Positions 12,601 to 24,583 of a DNA stretch of 64,000 nt are shown in pieces. Source of the DNA: Rhynochetos jubatus (lineage: Eukaryota > Chordata > Aves > Eurypygiformes > Rhynochetidae); assembly GCA_027574665.1 (NCBI GenBank), contig CM050655.1, positions 15,247,170-15,311,169 of the forward strand, written 5' to 3'. The notes below the pieces were generated by a model, which was given only the letters and a program-made list of their open reading frames with translations, was not told the DNA's origin and did not search any database. The translations under genes and the position numbers were made by a program. Each line of letters opens with the position of its first letter. Position 1 is the first letter of the stretch.

Positions 12601-15600
12601 ATAGCCCTGCAAAGTGTTGATTGTGTCTAGCGTGCCACCAGGCACAATTTTTCAGTACATACCACATTTTAAAATGACACTTAGAATATTTCTTGTATTC
12701 TACCGTCTTTTCTGTGATTACTGTGTTTCTGCAAGTCATGGTAAACTTGTGTATTGAATATGAGCCAACATTGTCCTGTGTAATAAGAGAACTGTAAAAT
12801 AGAAATCTGGTTGAAAATCCACACTAGAGTTTGAATGATAAGTAGTTATATCTTTATTTAGAATGTTTTTTCTTCTTGGAAATAGCAATAGAAATAACAC
12901 AATTTAGAAAAAATTAAGAAACACAATTTACATGAACAACTTTCCATGAGACAACGAACTTTGCAAGGTTCAGTGTAATTTTATTTCAGGACTTACACAG
13001 GCTGCAGTTTCTGGTGTAACTAAAAATATTGTAACTATATATGTATTTACGTGTGTAATTTTTTTTTTCATTTGTATTATGCTCAGGGTAAGAAAGTTTA
13101 AACTGTAGTTTGAGACAATACAGTAAGTCTCTAGGGCTGAGAAGCATCTCATTTGCCTCCCATCTCTTGTCTCTAAATTGACTTGAAACATCTTGAAAAA
13201 ACATGTTAAACTGATTTCAGTGAGATGCAGAGGTAGAATTGTATTTCTCATCTGCGTTTTTTCTTATTTAGACAAAGTTCATGTGAATGCTGTTGGTGGT
13301 GTGTATGATAATACACTGTTTCAGTCACAGAGGATGAATGTGCTAGGTTGCTAACGGGAAAATATTTTTCCTATAGTTCTGCTTGTAGCTGAAGGATTGC
13401 CAGGGTACTAAAACTCAGGTGATAGTCATGTTTGAATACCTGACTAGAATCTTAAGTGGAATTTGCTATTTTATTTTTTTTTTTTACTACTTAGGTCATT
13501 TAACGGTGTTCCAAATGTTATCGAGATTTCATTTTTGCTAGGAAGCGTTTGAGAGTAAGAATTAGTGTGGTTGTGAATGCTGTCTACCAGACATTTGGTA
13601 TGGAAGCTAGTGGAATTTGAGTGTGACTTTGCAAGTTGTTTGCTGCTATCATAAGCTGTAATTAGGTGGCAGAATGGGGCAACGTAAGACTAGCAAGCCT
13701 GCCTAACAGATGGGAAGCCAGGCTAATGCATTGTGCCCTTGCACTTGGCTCTTCAAATGTTTTGTTGTTGTTTAAATGACCTATTTGTCATGAAAGGTGT
13801 CAGACTGTTTGATGACCAAATGTATGTTGCAAAGAGAAATACAACGTGAGCTGTCCTTTCTGAGAAGGTGTGGCTATGGATGTCAAACCATACTGTAAAA
13901 TCCCTTCTGAGGCTCTGTGAAGATATTTACATTTCCTTATGCCTCTACCTCTTAGCCTTTCCACTAAGGTTTGCGGCAAAAGTGTATACTGTTCTCTGGC
14001 TTAGACTGATTAGCTGTAGAGCTTTATTAAATAACTCCATCTGCTAAATAGGTAGCAGATAATGCTGACTGGATCCACACTGGTGACAGGGAGATTCAAG
14101 TCTACCAGTTTCTACAGTGTGTCCTTGAAATTACTCTTGTGTTCAGTCTGTTATGGAAGATACAGAGAAACTGTGTTTCTGTGCTTAAAACCAGTCATAT
14201 ATAGAAATTTATCTATCCCCTTTCCCTTTTTAATTTTAACTATGCTCCAAATTCCTACGTTTTCAATGAGTTTTCTCACATAAGGCATGTGTTCTTTCAT
14301 TTGCTAACTGTTCAAGTCACCTGTCAGTTTTTGAAGCTTCATCTGCCTTACCACTATATAGGGAGTTAGGGCAAATAATAACTTATTTCTTGTAGAACTA
14401 GAATGATGTTGAAGAAATAAGTAGTAGCTAGTTCAGCTGAGATCTTCAAATTGTGTTTGCTTTAGTTGTATTTCCTGTTTTAATGCACTGTATTTCAGCA
14501 TGCTCTAGTTTTAAGACCGGAGTATTCGTGTTGAGGTTATGGAGTTTTGTCATATGTAAGATCTCCTTTTTCTGAATTTTACGTTATCTCAAGGAGTGAA
14601 ATTATTCTGCTTGTAGCTGTACAATCTAAACGTTAAGTATGACATTCATAGGTGTGGAGTAGTTAAAAGGATTACTTGATATCCTTAATGTTTTGTTGCT
14701 TTGTTTCTGTCAGTGGATCAGAAACAGGTAAGTTACAGAAAAATTCTTATAATCCATACTGTTTATTCAGAGAAATGTTGTTTTGGTGTCATTTTCATGT
14801 CCCTTAAAGGAATTGAAACTGTTTCTGTCCTTGACTTGTAAATTGGACAATCCAATCTAAAATGTTTTACAAAACATAAGCATCTATAGTATGGGAGTGT
14901 TGGTAGAGGTTTTGTAAAAATACGAGTTTACATTTCTCAGTGATGTCTGTGCTAAGTAATTCAAGGTCGCAGTACTGTCAGTGATCATCTGTCTCACTGC
15001 ATACACTTCAATTTACAACTCCGTGTACACATCACTTGTTCAGATTTGGCCAATTAAAGTGCGTATGTACTTAATTGCACTTAAGTCAATTATCTTAAAA
15101 TATTAGAAATATTAATCTAAATGATGGAACCTTCCAACTTTTAATTAAAAGAATAATAATGATGTACAGAGTTTGAGAAATACTTCACAGATCTCAACGT
15201 TTTCTTTGGTATACTGAAAAGAAATCTCTAAGACCTGATTTGATTTATCAGGAAATCTACCAAAATATAAAATCATAATTCATTAATTATTGAATGTGGT
15301 GAACCTGGTAGGGTTTCAGATTTGACAAAGCTAAGTAGTGTTGCGTAAGAAGAGGAAAAAAGGTGGAGTTGAGTACTGCAATGCTTTACCTGTTTCCCAG
15401 TAATGGAAACATTTGAATGGAAATTTGCTTGTAACCTAATTAAGAATATATGCCTCCTTTGTTAGTGTATTGTTTTGCTCACAAAGCTTAGAAGGTCTGC
15501 ACCCACCTAGTGTAAACTTACTTTTTTCCTCAGTTGGCCACAGAGTGACTTGGGGAAGAGCATCTGAATAACATGCTGTAAAATCAGTTGGAAAATTAGC

Positions 15601-15655
15601 TAGCATTGTGATCTCCAAAACTGTTTGTGCACCCTTACCACTTAGAGCACTTCTG

Positions 15656-15682
15656 AGCATGCATCCCCAGTATATGCATGCT
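15656..15682. repeat. Inverted repeat with 9-bp arms rich in ATGCAT
   Basis: AGCATGCAT at 15656-15664 and its exact complement ATGCATGCT at 15674-15682 are separated by 9 nt. Confidence 0.85.
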
Positions 15683-18364
15683 TATTTATAAACTGTATAC
15701 ATGTACCAGTGGATATCTTCTCTCTGCACAGCAGTGGAATGTCTTGGAGATCACTGAGCTACAGCCCTGCTGTTAGATGTCCAACCTTTCCTCATGCAAC
15801 TTCCTAAAAGATAAGTTTATCACGCATCCTGTGTGAATGCCCATTGGAAAAGTGTGTTTTGAGTTAGTTTTGGAGGAGTCTTTTTGACTCATTTTGCAGC
15901 TCTAATTACCTTCAATATTGGAGAAAAAATTTATTTCAAGATTAGCAGTTGGTTTTATGCCTGGTCATATTTGAAAATAGATTGGTGTCTTGATGTATCA
16001 CTAGAAATCATAATCTGGCTAGGAATCAGAGAAGCTAAAGTAGAAGGGAGTGTAATATAAGGATTATGTTGAAATTCAGTCAAATTCTTCTTAACATTTC
16101 ACTTGACTTCTAACTTATTTTGACAAAATAATTTTAATATATGTGTTAAATAAGGGTAGGATACACATTCGATTGTAGTGACATGGGATTGTGCATAGCT
16201 TTTGCTCTTAGCACTCTTGGAGATATGCCACTAATTTTACCTGACTCTTTCTCTATTTAATGGTTTTTTTTTTTGTTAATCTAGAAATTCAACAAGAACG
16301 GTTCAGTTATGTCGAATCCTTTATTCAAGCAAAAGGAAAGGGCAGAAACTCAAGCAGCATGTCAGTTTAGCAATTTTTACTGTTGTTACACGCAGGCTAA
16401 GCCATTGAGGAGAAAACAGTTTATGAACTGGATGTTTTGCATATCCCACTGGGCTACAGGTCATGAAATTCTATAAACCTGGTGCTGCTGGAGAAACTGG
16501 ATAGAAGATATATCAAAACTAGACATTGGTTCCATGTGCTAGGATCTTGGCATGATGCATTACTCAGATGCAGTTCTTTTCCTGTAATCCATCTGTTAAT
16601 TATTTGTTGGTGAGAATATACTGGCACTGTTCAGGGCTTTCAGAAATGGGATAGCATAGTATGGCCCAGATTTGCTCACCCTAAATGCATCATAAGACCT
16701 TTTGTTTAATGTTTCTCACTGGCTACATGACTTTCCAAGCCTGGAGCCAACCGATAAGAACCAACAGGCATGGGACCTATAATGGAATTATATGGGATAA
16801 AACCTGTTAATCTGAGCCATTGCTATGCTCTTCTGTGGTTTGTATGGTGTGGTTGGCTTCTGTGTTTTGATGCACCAAATGGTGCCGGTGTTGTTTGACA
16901 CTGATATGCAGACCACAGACTGTACTGCTGCTGTGAAAATGCTGTGGTGTCTTACAGTGTCATTTCAACCAACATTCCAAGGTTAATTGCTCCATCAGTG
17001 GCTGAGAATCTTGTGCTCTTTCCACTTCGGAAGTCTGGAGAAAGATTTGCTGGGATGCTTTCAATGGATGCAGGCAGTGTTAGGAAGGATGGTTTTTAGA
17101 TGCATGCATAGCTGTTGAAATATATGTAGAAATACTTTACGTATAGCGAATTGTAAGATTCCTTTACAGTTTTCAGGTAAATAAACTGCAAGACAGATCT
17201 TCTTTTGTACTTTGTTATATGGTGCAAGAAGCTAGCAGGCATAGCTGAAGTGTGGGTGGGTTTGTCTTGCTTATTTTGTTTTCTGTTGTTGCTGACTTTG
17301 GACTTCTTGTTGGTGTTTTGTTTTTTTTTTCATGGGCCTTGGGTTTTTGTTGCGATGTCAATGAGGGGAAAAATAACATCATCCTGTTTTTTAAATATAA
17401 GGACAATGTGGTGCTGCACTCTGTGGTTTAGTCTGGGACATAATTTTTGCAGTTTGTCTTCTGTGGACAGGTCACCTTGCCTTGACCTTTGGATATGAGT
17501 ATGCAGTTCTTTGCTTTAGATGTTTGTTTGCTGGTGTTTAGTCATAAGCTGTTCCTAGAGTATTGTCATTATTGGAGACCAATACATTAAAGGTAAATGC
17601 ACATTCCCTTTAAAATAATTAATCTTATGTGATACCTTAATATCTCCTGATGGCCATCAGGTGTGTGCTTCATAGACAAAAATTTCCAGCAGCTCTTGAG
17701 TACAGTTATTCCCTCAAGGAAAACAGTTTTCCCTGTTGAGCCCTAAGAAGGGCACCTCTTATTCATTCTGTGTGTTTTGTTTTTTTTTCATCTTATGTGT
17801 TAGCCCCATCAAGTTATATAGATTTAGTTAATCTTTGTTCAAAACCAGCCAAATCTAACATAGTCCCAATGCAGTTATAGTTGCTCGTCTCAAGCAGCCT
17901 TCCTTCTTTCTGGATGGTATTTTTTTCTTGAATGTGTTTGTTGAATTAAATCCCAATATCTGTGCTGGAATTAAAATTATGCCTAAGAGCTCTAAAAATC
18001 TCTTAATGTTTTTGATGCAAATGTCTAATGAGTATGACAAAGCAAGTTATACTTGTATCCTAACATAGTGCTTTGTTTAATTTAAAATCTTGGTTTTTTA
18101 CCTCAGTTTTCTAAAAGGCTTTCTTTTAAGTAGGTCAGCAACCTAATTGTTCCAAATTGGCCAAAGCACAGGATATATCAATTGAAAGTGTGTCCATTTT
18201 GGAATGCACAAAATTATCTGTTAAACTTCGGTCAACTTAAAGGTGTCTGGCATCAAAAAGTTATAGTCCAGCATTGTCCAAATGGGTTGGACAATGACAG
18301 GCATGGTCATCTGATTTTGAAGGTAAAATATGTAACTGATTTATTAGAGAATTACAGCCAATGA

Positions 18365-18396
18365 ATGTAAATTCTGCTGTATGTAAATTCTGCCTT
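18365..18396 (+). repeat. Tandem duplication, 16-bp unit
   Basis: ATGTAAATTCTGCTGT at 18365-18380 is repeated with two differences at 18381-18396. Confidence 0.8.
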
Positions 18397-18424
18397 TTTG
18401 AAAGTTTGTATAAAAAATGTTTCT

Positions 18425-18441
18425 ATATGCAATTTGCATAT
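18425..18441. repeat. 17-bp palindrome made of two octamer-like half sites
   Basis: ATATGCAA (18425-18432), a central T and TTGCATAT (18434-18441) are symmetric. The exact octamer ATTTGCAT lies at 18432-18439. POU-family binding is an inference from the motif only. Confidence 0.8.
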
Positions 18442-19019
18442 GTGCATAATACAACATAGGCTGAATCTTTTGTGGTTACTGGTTTCATGTGTAGTACCTC
18501 GGTGGTCATACTGAGGAACTTGCAGTGTCCAAGTCACTTTTAATTGTCTATAGTAATGCTTCAATTTAATTCTATAGAATGTAGTCTATCTCTGTAAAGA
18601 TAAAAATCTTGCTCCTGTATGGCAGGCTGTAGTATAATTTTATTGGCATGAGGTATCTCTAGTTTATTGGGAAACCAGGCACATTCTCATAATAGTTCAC
18701 AGATTTAGACACATGAAGTAATCTGTTTTCCTTTAGCTTCATTATGGACTAAAGATAATAGGAAAAACTGTTATGTCAGAAGACTATGTGATGACATTTT
18801 AAATTCCATTAACAACCCAGACCAGTGAAATAGTATTTTTCTTCCTGATAATTTATAAAATGGTTTCATGAGTGAGGCAAGTAGATTCTCTCATTAGCTT
18901 TGTGATGAATTAAGACAGAATGAAAAAATTATTAACTTGCCTACTTCACAAAGGAGTCAGAAGCTACTGTATGTTCTGACAAGAATTTCTGGAGAAATAG
19001 AAAGATGGAGCACCATTCA

Positions 19020-19160
19020 AGGCAGGGAGTGATGTTTGAAGACCTGATTGGAAAAAGTCCAAAGCAACCTGTTTCAAGTTCAGTGTTGTCCCTGTTTGGA
19101 GCAGGAGTTCATACAGGGTGACCTTCTGGGGTCCCTGCCAGCCTGAATGATTCTATAAAA
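19020..19160 (+). mobile_element. CR1 LINE 3'-end fragment, plus orientation
   Basis: The sequence follows the 3' tail of avian CR1 retrotransposons: a variant of 'gcaacctg..t.aag' (from about 19063), 'gtccctg..tggagcagg' (about 19086-19105), 'gggtgaccttctggggtccctgccagcctga' in parts (about 19117-19147), then GATTCTATAAA at 19149-19159, in place of the usual ATTCTRTGA terminal repeat. It is severely 5'-truncated, as most CR1 copies are, and well diverged. It contains no coding sequence. The 5' limit is approximate. Confidence 0.75.
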
Positions 19161-20753
19161 GGTTTTGGGGCAGCTGGGATTTAAAAGTTGGTTATGATGT
19201 GTCGTTAACAGAGCATTCAGTTTGAAAGAAAATAAAATGATAACATGGAAGTCTCTGCTGCATACTTGAATTAAAAAATAAAAAATGTGCTTTTTTAGTA
19301 GTTGAGCCAAGTTAATTAGGTAAATGCTTCATGGAGGGTAGTGAAACTTGGAAGCTCATCAGAAAAGAATCACACACTTATGTCTGCTTCGTCTTCCTGC
19401 TGCTGGATAAGTCACCTATTTTGGGGAGTTGATGTAAGAAATACCATAATCAAGAAATTTGTCTGACTTGGGAGACTATTTTTTATTAGTTTTTATTTTT
19501 TATCCTCACACATTCCATCAGTAAACTTGCATTTTTATATCCCATGTTAACTTATTGTCATAAATTAAAGCAGAGTTAGCTTTGTAGTAGAGATGTGATT
19601 GATACCGGTTGTCATGAGCCTTGTAGCAGGAAGCCTTAGTTCCAATGCAGTCTGTGTGACCATGGGTGTCTTGGAAACCAAGACTGCAGGACTTGCCCGA
19701 AGATGAACAGTTAAAACAGTGGAAGATAGAGGTTAGCAGCTTGTTTTGTGAACCTGATTCAGAAAAGCCAAGATAGTTTTCCTAGATGTTTAGTCTTGAT
19801 GGAATAAGCATTTAATGTCTGACCAAAAACATTTGTGAGAAGTGGTTCTCTTGATTTTATGGCACTATCTTTGGTAGGGTTTTGGTAAGAGAATAGTTCT
19901 TTTTCCATCTGGAATATATGAGAAATTTTGAGGCATGGACCCTTAAAATTAGATCTGCATATACTCTTAGGAAAGTTTGATTCCTGGAATCCACTGTTTT
20001 GGTTCTAATAAGAACACAGTATGTTCCTTAAGACTTTGTGAATATCCATGCTCAATCTGAAGCTTTGCATATTCTGATATTCAGTATTGTCAAGTAGGTG
20101 ACAATTCTTTTTCTCTGGTGCCTAGCCATTCAGTCTGGCTGATGGCATGGAAATGGGGAAGGCATAGGAAAAGCAAGTGAAAAGACTATTATACTGCAGA
20201 TCATTGTTATGAAAAATTTAACTGTGGCTTATCAAAAATTTAATTCAGTCTGATGAATGAACTGTGCAAATCTAAAATGAATTTTTTGCTTTGATTAAAT
20301 AAAATGGAGGGACTTAAGAATTCATTCCAGTACTGTAGAATAAAGTGATTTTGGATTGTTTTAATAACCCTAGAGCTCTCAGTCTTTCTGATGTAAGTGT
20401 ATGCAGGGACAAGCGTGTTCTTTCTCTCTTTCTTAGGTCAGGTCGATCTAAATTAGAGCTGAAAATACTGTCAGTAGAGGTCATTGTTACTGTTCTTGTT
20501 TCAGTGTAATATTCAAAAAGCAATATGGAAAATGTTTCAATTGCATTACTTGGGGAAGGGATATTACGTACAATTTAAATATATTTATTTTAGAATATAT
20601 ATTATTGAATAAATGGCATCACGAGTCCTTGAATTTTCACGTATTGAATGTTTCTCATAGTGCTGTGTGTCTGTTAAAAAAAAAGTAGTCTCCTAAAGTT
20701 AATAGTTAGGTGGAGTTAATCTCATGACAGTAGTGTACCATTAGCATTATTAT

Positions 20754-20778
20754 TGCTATTAGTACTATAGTAATAGCA
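20754..20778. repeat. Inverted repeat of 8-bp arms in a TAATAG-rich cluster
   Basis: TGCTATTA (20754-20761) and TAATAGCA (20771-20778) are complementary. Further ACTAATAG copies follow to about 20796. It is a simple-sequence cluster with local duplications. Confidence 0.7.
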
Positions 20779-23700
20779 CTAATAGTGTACTAATAGAAGT
20801 GCATAGTAAATCTTTTAAAGCCCAACAGTGCCATGGTAAGATAAAGCTGATGATATGTACACTTTAAAAAGATGATTGAAAATAATGGTGGAATCATTCA
20901 ACCTATCACTTCCGAAATACCTAACTGTTTAAGGCCATTATAAAGCAATCTAGCAGCTATACCTTCAGATATTACCTAACGTATCATATGTTGTTGGTAT
21001 GAGTTATATGGAATGAGTTAGTGATGTCCGTTGAGTTTTTAGTATATGAACTCCCATATTAAAGCTAGCAGGACCACAACTATCTGTATTCCTCGTTCTG
21101 CCCAAGAAGTCACTAAAATGGGATCAAGAATACATTTTCTCACTCCTTTTATATGTGTGTTTAATAGGCTAAGGTGCATTTGAAAACTGCTGAGAGCTAA
21201 ACCTAGGTTATCTTATAGGTTCCTTAAATAACTCTTCTGCAGATAATATGAGGAAAGTAAGCTGCAATTTAGTGCTGGCTTCTTGGCGTTGACATAAATG
21301 CGAATCAGACTGAACCTGTTGTCTGATGTGTTCTATCACTATGAAATTATCTGTATCATAGAAGGGGCAAAACACAAATGCGTTAGAGATCAAGCTAAGG
21401 TAACATAAGCACTTGCTTTAAAAAAGGAGATAAGAGGATGATATTTAGATGTTTTAAGAACAGGTTATGCATGCCATTGAAAAAACCAGACACTTTGGGC
21501 TCACTGAAGCAGTGCTGCTGTACATTTTCCTACTGCCTGATCCAGGTGTGAATGTCAGATATGTCTAGTTATCAATTTCATCGACTTGGTAATTAACTGA
21601 AATTATGGTATGTGGGGGTGTTTCTCCTTCCATGAAGATCACAAAAAAACATAAAGGAGAACTGCTGCAGTCCTGCTGCAGGAGTATTGCCATGTCTGTC
21701 CATTACATTTTTCTGTTTTAAAAGTGAGGATTTCTGAAGGCCAATGTTTCTAATGAAAAAAAAAAGGAAGGGAAATGTTTTTGTAGCACTACATGGGCTT
21801 TCCATGCTAAACTGCAAAGCAGAAAATGTTTTTAGTGGCCTGGGGTGCTGGTCTCCTTAGGAAGATAATGTCTATGAATCGCCAGTTTACAAAGCTCTGT
21901 GTTGCACACCAATTCATACCAACAAGTTCAGTATTCCATAGTATCCTATTTAGTCCTGCTGTCAGCAGAACTCTATTTTGTTGTCTAAGGTAGCAAATGA
22001 GTTTCCCACATCACTGAAGTGAACTATAACACACTGAAGTAATTTCTGGATTATTAATATGGTACTGTGCTCAGGGGACTAAATTGATTTCATAAATAAA
22101 TCACTTCAGATAACAATACTGTTGGAGCAGAGAAAAAATGTACATCAGGACTTGGAGAGGGATGACAGGTTTTACAGAGGAAAAGTTTACTCCTGTGAAG
22201 TAAGAGTGTCTGGGAAAGGAAATGGGATCAAAAAGGTAAATCAAATGGCCTTCCAGTCTGGAGGCAAGGGTTTAGGATTATGGAGCAGACAAACACTGGA
22301 AATCTAATGAGAAAAAACCTTTGCTGGATGAGCAATGCTAATGATGACAACAGCTGACTTCAAAAATATCAGTTATGTTACTTTTTCCTTGGATTCATAA
22401 TACACATTATTTTCCTATATATTGTTGTTCCTCTTGATATGTGATTAAAATAATGATTGTTTTTTTATGACTACTTCTATGGATTGCAGTAATTACCATA
22501 TACGTTTACAGTCTACCAGGATTGAGTCACATAAACTGGCTGTCTTCTGCATGTTGCTGGAAATAAGTTCTTGTTTTACCTTCAATACCTTTTGAACTAG
22601 TTCAAAGACATCTTTCTGTACAATACTAAGTGTATTTATCTTTTAAGACTGAGCAGTCTGAATGGCAAGAGAAGGATTTTGTAGTAACAGAATTTTTGTG
22701 TTTAGGAAGACCCTGAAATCAGTAGTTTGGGATTGCGCTAACTTTGGGATGCCAATTGTGTTAGATCTTGACCTTCCATTCTAAACAACAGTTATGCTAC
22801 ATTTGGTGACAAAAGGAACATGGAAAAAATTTTAGTGAATTTTCTTATGAACTTTTTGTTCCTGGCTGTTTTCTTCACTCACCTGTAAAACTTCATGCCT
22901 TTTGGATATGTCACTGTGGAGGTTTCAGTCTTAATATGCTGACATTTTGACAGCCCATAGCATCTGTGTAAATTTTTCAGAGGTTGAGAGGCTCCAGCTA
23001 TCTTTAACAATATTTAAATATAGGAAATGTACAACCGTGTAAACTTGTATGTTTTACGATATAGTGAATATAAATTTACTAAAAAAGAATGAAGAGATGA
23101 AGTATAGAAATTTTAAAAGATGGTATTTGTTAAAATTAACTTATGTCATAAATATTACAAGTAAAGTGCCATTTAACAACTGCTTCAGTAGTCTGTTGAA
23201 TGCACCACACTTTGCAATCTACATATGTCCACATACACAGAAGTTTTTTGAATTCTGATCTTGGCAGAATAATTCCAGTTATGTCCCTTGCCAGAGACAA
23301 ATTATTCTAACATGATATGAGTTATTGTGCTTGCCAGCAGCTCACTTCCCTCATACCTAAAAGACATAATTTGAGACTTCTGATCTCAATTGAAACCTTA
23401 ATAGCTTGTCATACTTGCTATAAATATATCTCCTTAAAGGCTAGCTAATATAATTATTTTAATTAGGAAATAGTTTTAGTATGATTGCACTCCCTTGTTC
23501 TATTAATTGCTCATCACTGGCAGAACTGACTCTATTTTTCCGTAGTTCCTAACACTATCGCTCTTCTGCTTTTCTCTTTCCCCTCCATGTACATCAGCTG
23601 TCTTCTCAGAAGTTACAGCTGAAAGGAAGTGATGAAGCTTCCTGCCATGTTGGTTGCATAGATTTTGTTGATTTTTTTTGAGACCCTTATGTCAGCGTTG

Positions 23701-23785
23701 GGTTTTTCAGCTGCTGGTTTCTTCCTTACAAACTTGTTACTCCTTTATCATTTTCTTATGTGTTCCCAGTTTTTGTTACAAAATG

Positions 23786-23811
23786 GACAGGCAAAATAGA
23801 CAGGCAAAATA
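23786..23811 (+). repeat. Tandem duplication, 13-bp unit, two perfect copies
   Basis: GACAGGCAAAATA occurs at 23786-23798 and 23799-23811, and GAC begins a third copy. Being perfect, it is probably recent. Confidence 0.9.
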
Positions 23812-24559
23812 GACTTTCTCCCTTTGCCCCAAACCTGTGTGTTACTTTTCTTCATGTAGGCCTGGCTAATGTGCCTTCTTGTATTTCTTGGTCATCTCAG
23901 GAGAGCCCGTGGGATAGTGTTTAGGCATAGTTCTTGAAGCAGGTAATGAATAGCAACCCATCAGCTTATTTTTATGGTACCTTCAGTGTACTATTGCCTT
24001 GTGTACTGTCATCTAAATGGGTGGAGTGCTGCCTAGAATATCTATCAGTGTTTTAGATGTGGCATCAGTGTAGTTGTTCGAGACTGAGGAGGCAATATTA
24101 GTTATCAATCTTGTTTTTGGTGTCTAACACCTGCACTGCTGGTTTTCACCTTTGTTTAGTGTATACGTACTTCAGGACAAGGACTATCAAAATATGCGTC
24201 TGCACAGATACTTTGTTCTGACTTGTGTGCATGAAATGTCACATATCTGATAGGAAATTGGGGTGCAGAACGGACCAAAAGGAAGTTCTGTCCCCTGAAA
24301 GTGCATGACAGTTGATATTAGTGATTGTTTTTGTCAAAGTATATTAACGAGGCAATCAGTAAGACAGTAGATAACCTAGTTGTCAGCTTTGTATTTTCTG
24401 CCCTGAAAGTCCATGTGGGTTTGTTTGGTAGTTAAGAAAGAGTTTAGTTTATCTTGTACTTGACTGAGATGTTGCGATGTTCCTTCTGTTGCTGCAGTGG
24501 TTTTCCTCGTACTCTACTTACTTGAATTTATTCTGGAATAAAACTAGTAGACTATTTTT

Positions 24560-24583
24560 GGGGTGGGGGCCGGGAAGGAGGGG
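24560..24583 (+). repeat. G-quadruplex candidate
   Basis: G-runs lie at 24560-24563, 24565-24569, 24572-24574 and 24580-24583, with loops T, CC and AAGGA. A purine-rich stretch (GGAGTGAGAAGGGAAGG) follows to about 24603. It is on the non-template strand. Confidence 0.65.

Larger units (their letters stand above)
1530..19019 (+). other. Unique AT-rich intronic sequence
   Basis: Apart from the tandem repeat at 4551, palindrome at 6542, hairpin at 8360, G-rich tract at 9087, poly-A at 9674, inverted repeat at 15656 and palindrome at 18425, I see nothing specific. Open frames reach about 110 codons (3505-3834 plus, 9604-9927 minus) and look random. The stretch 16740-17060 is somewhat richer in CpG-free, exon-like codon use, but is not recognised. 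Confidence 0.65.
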
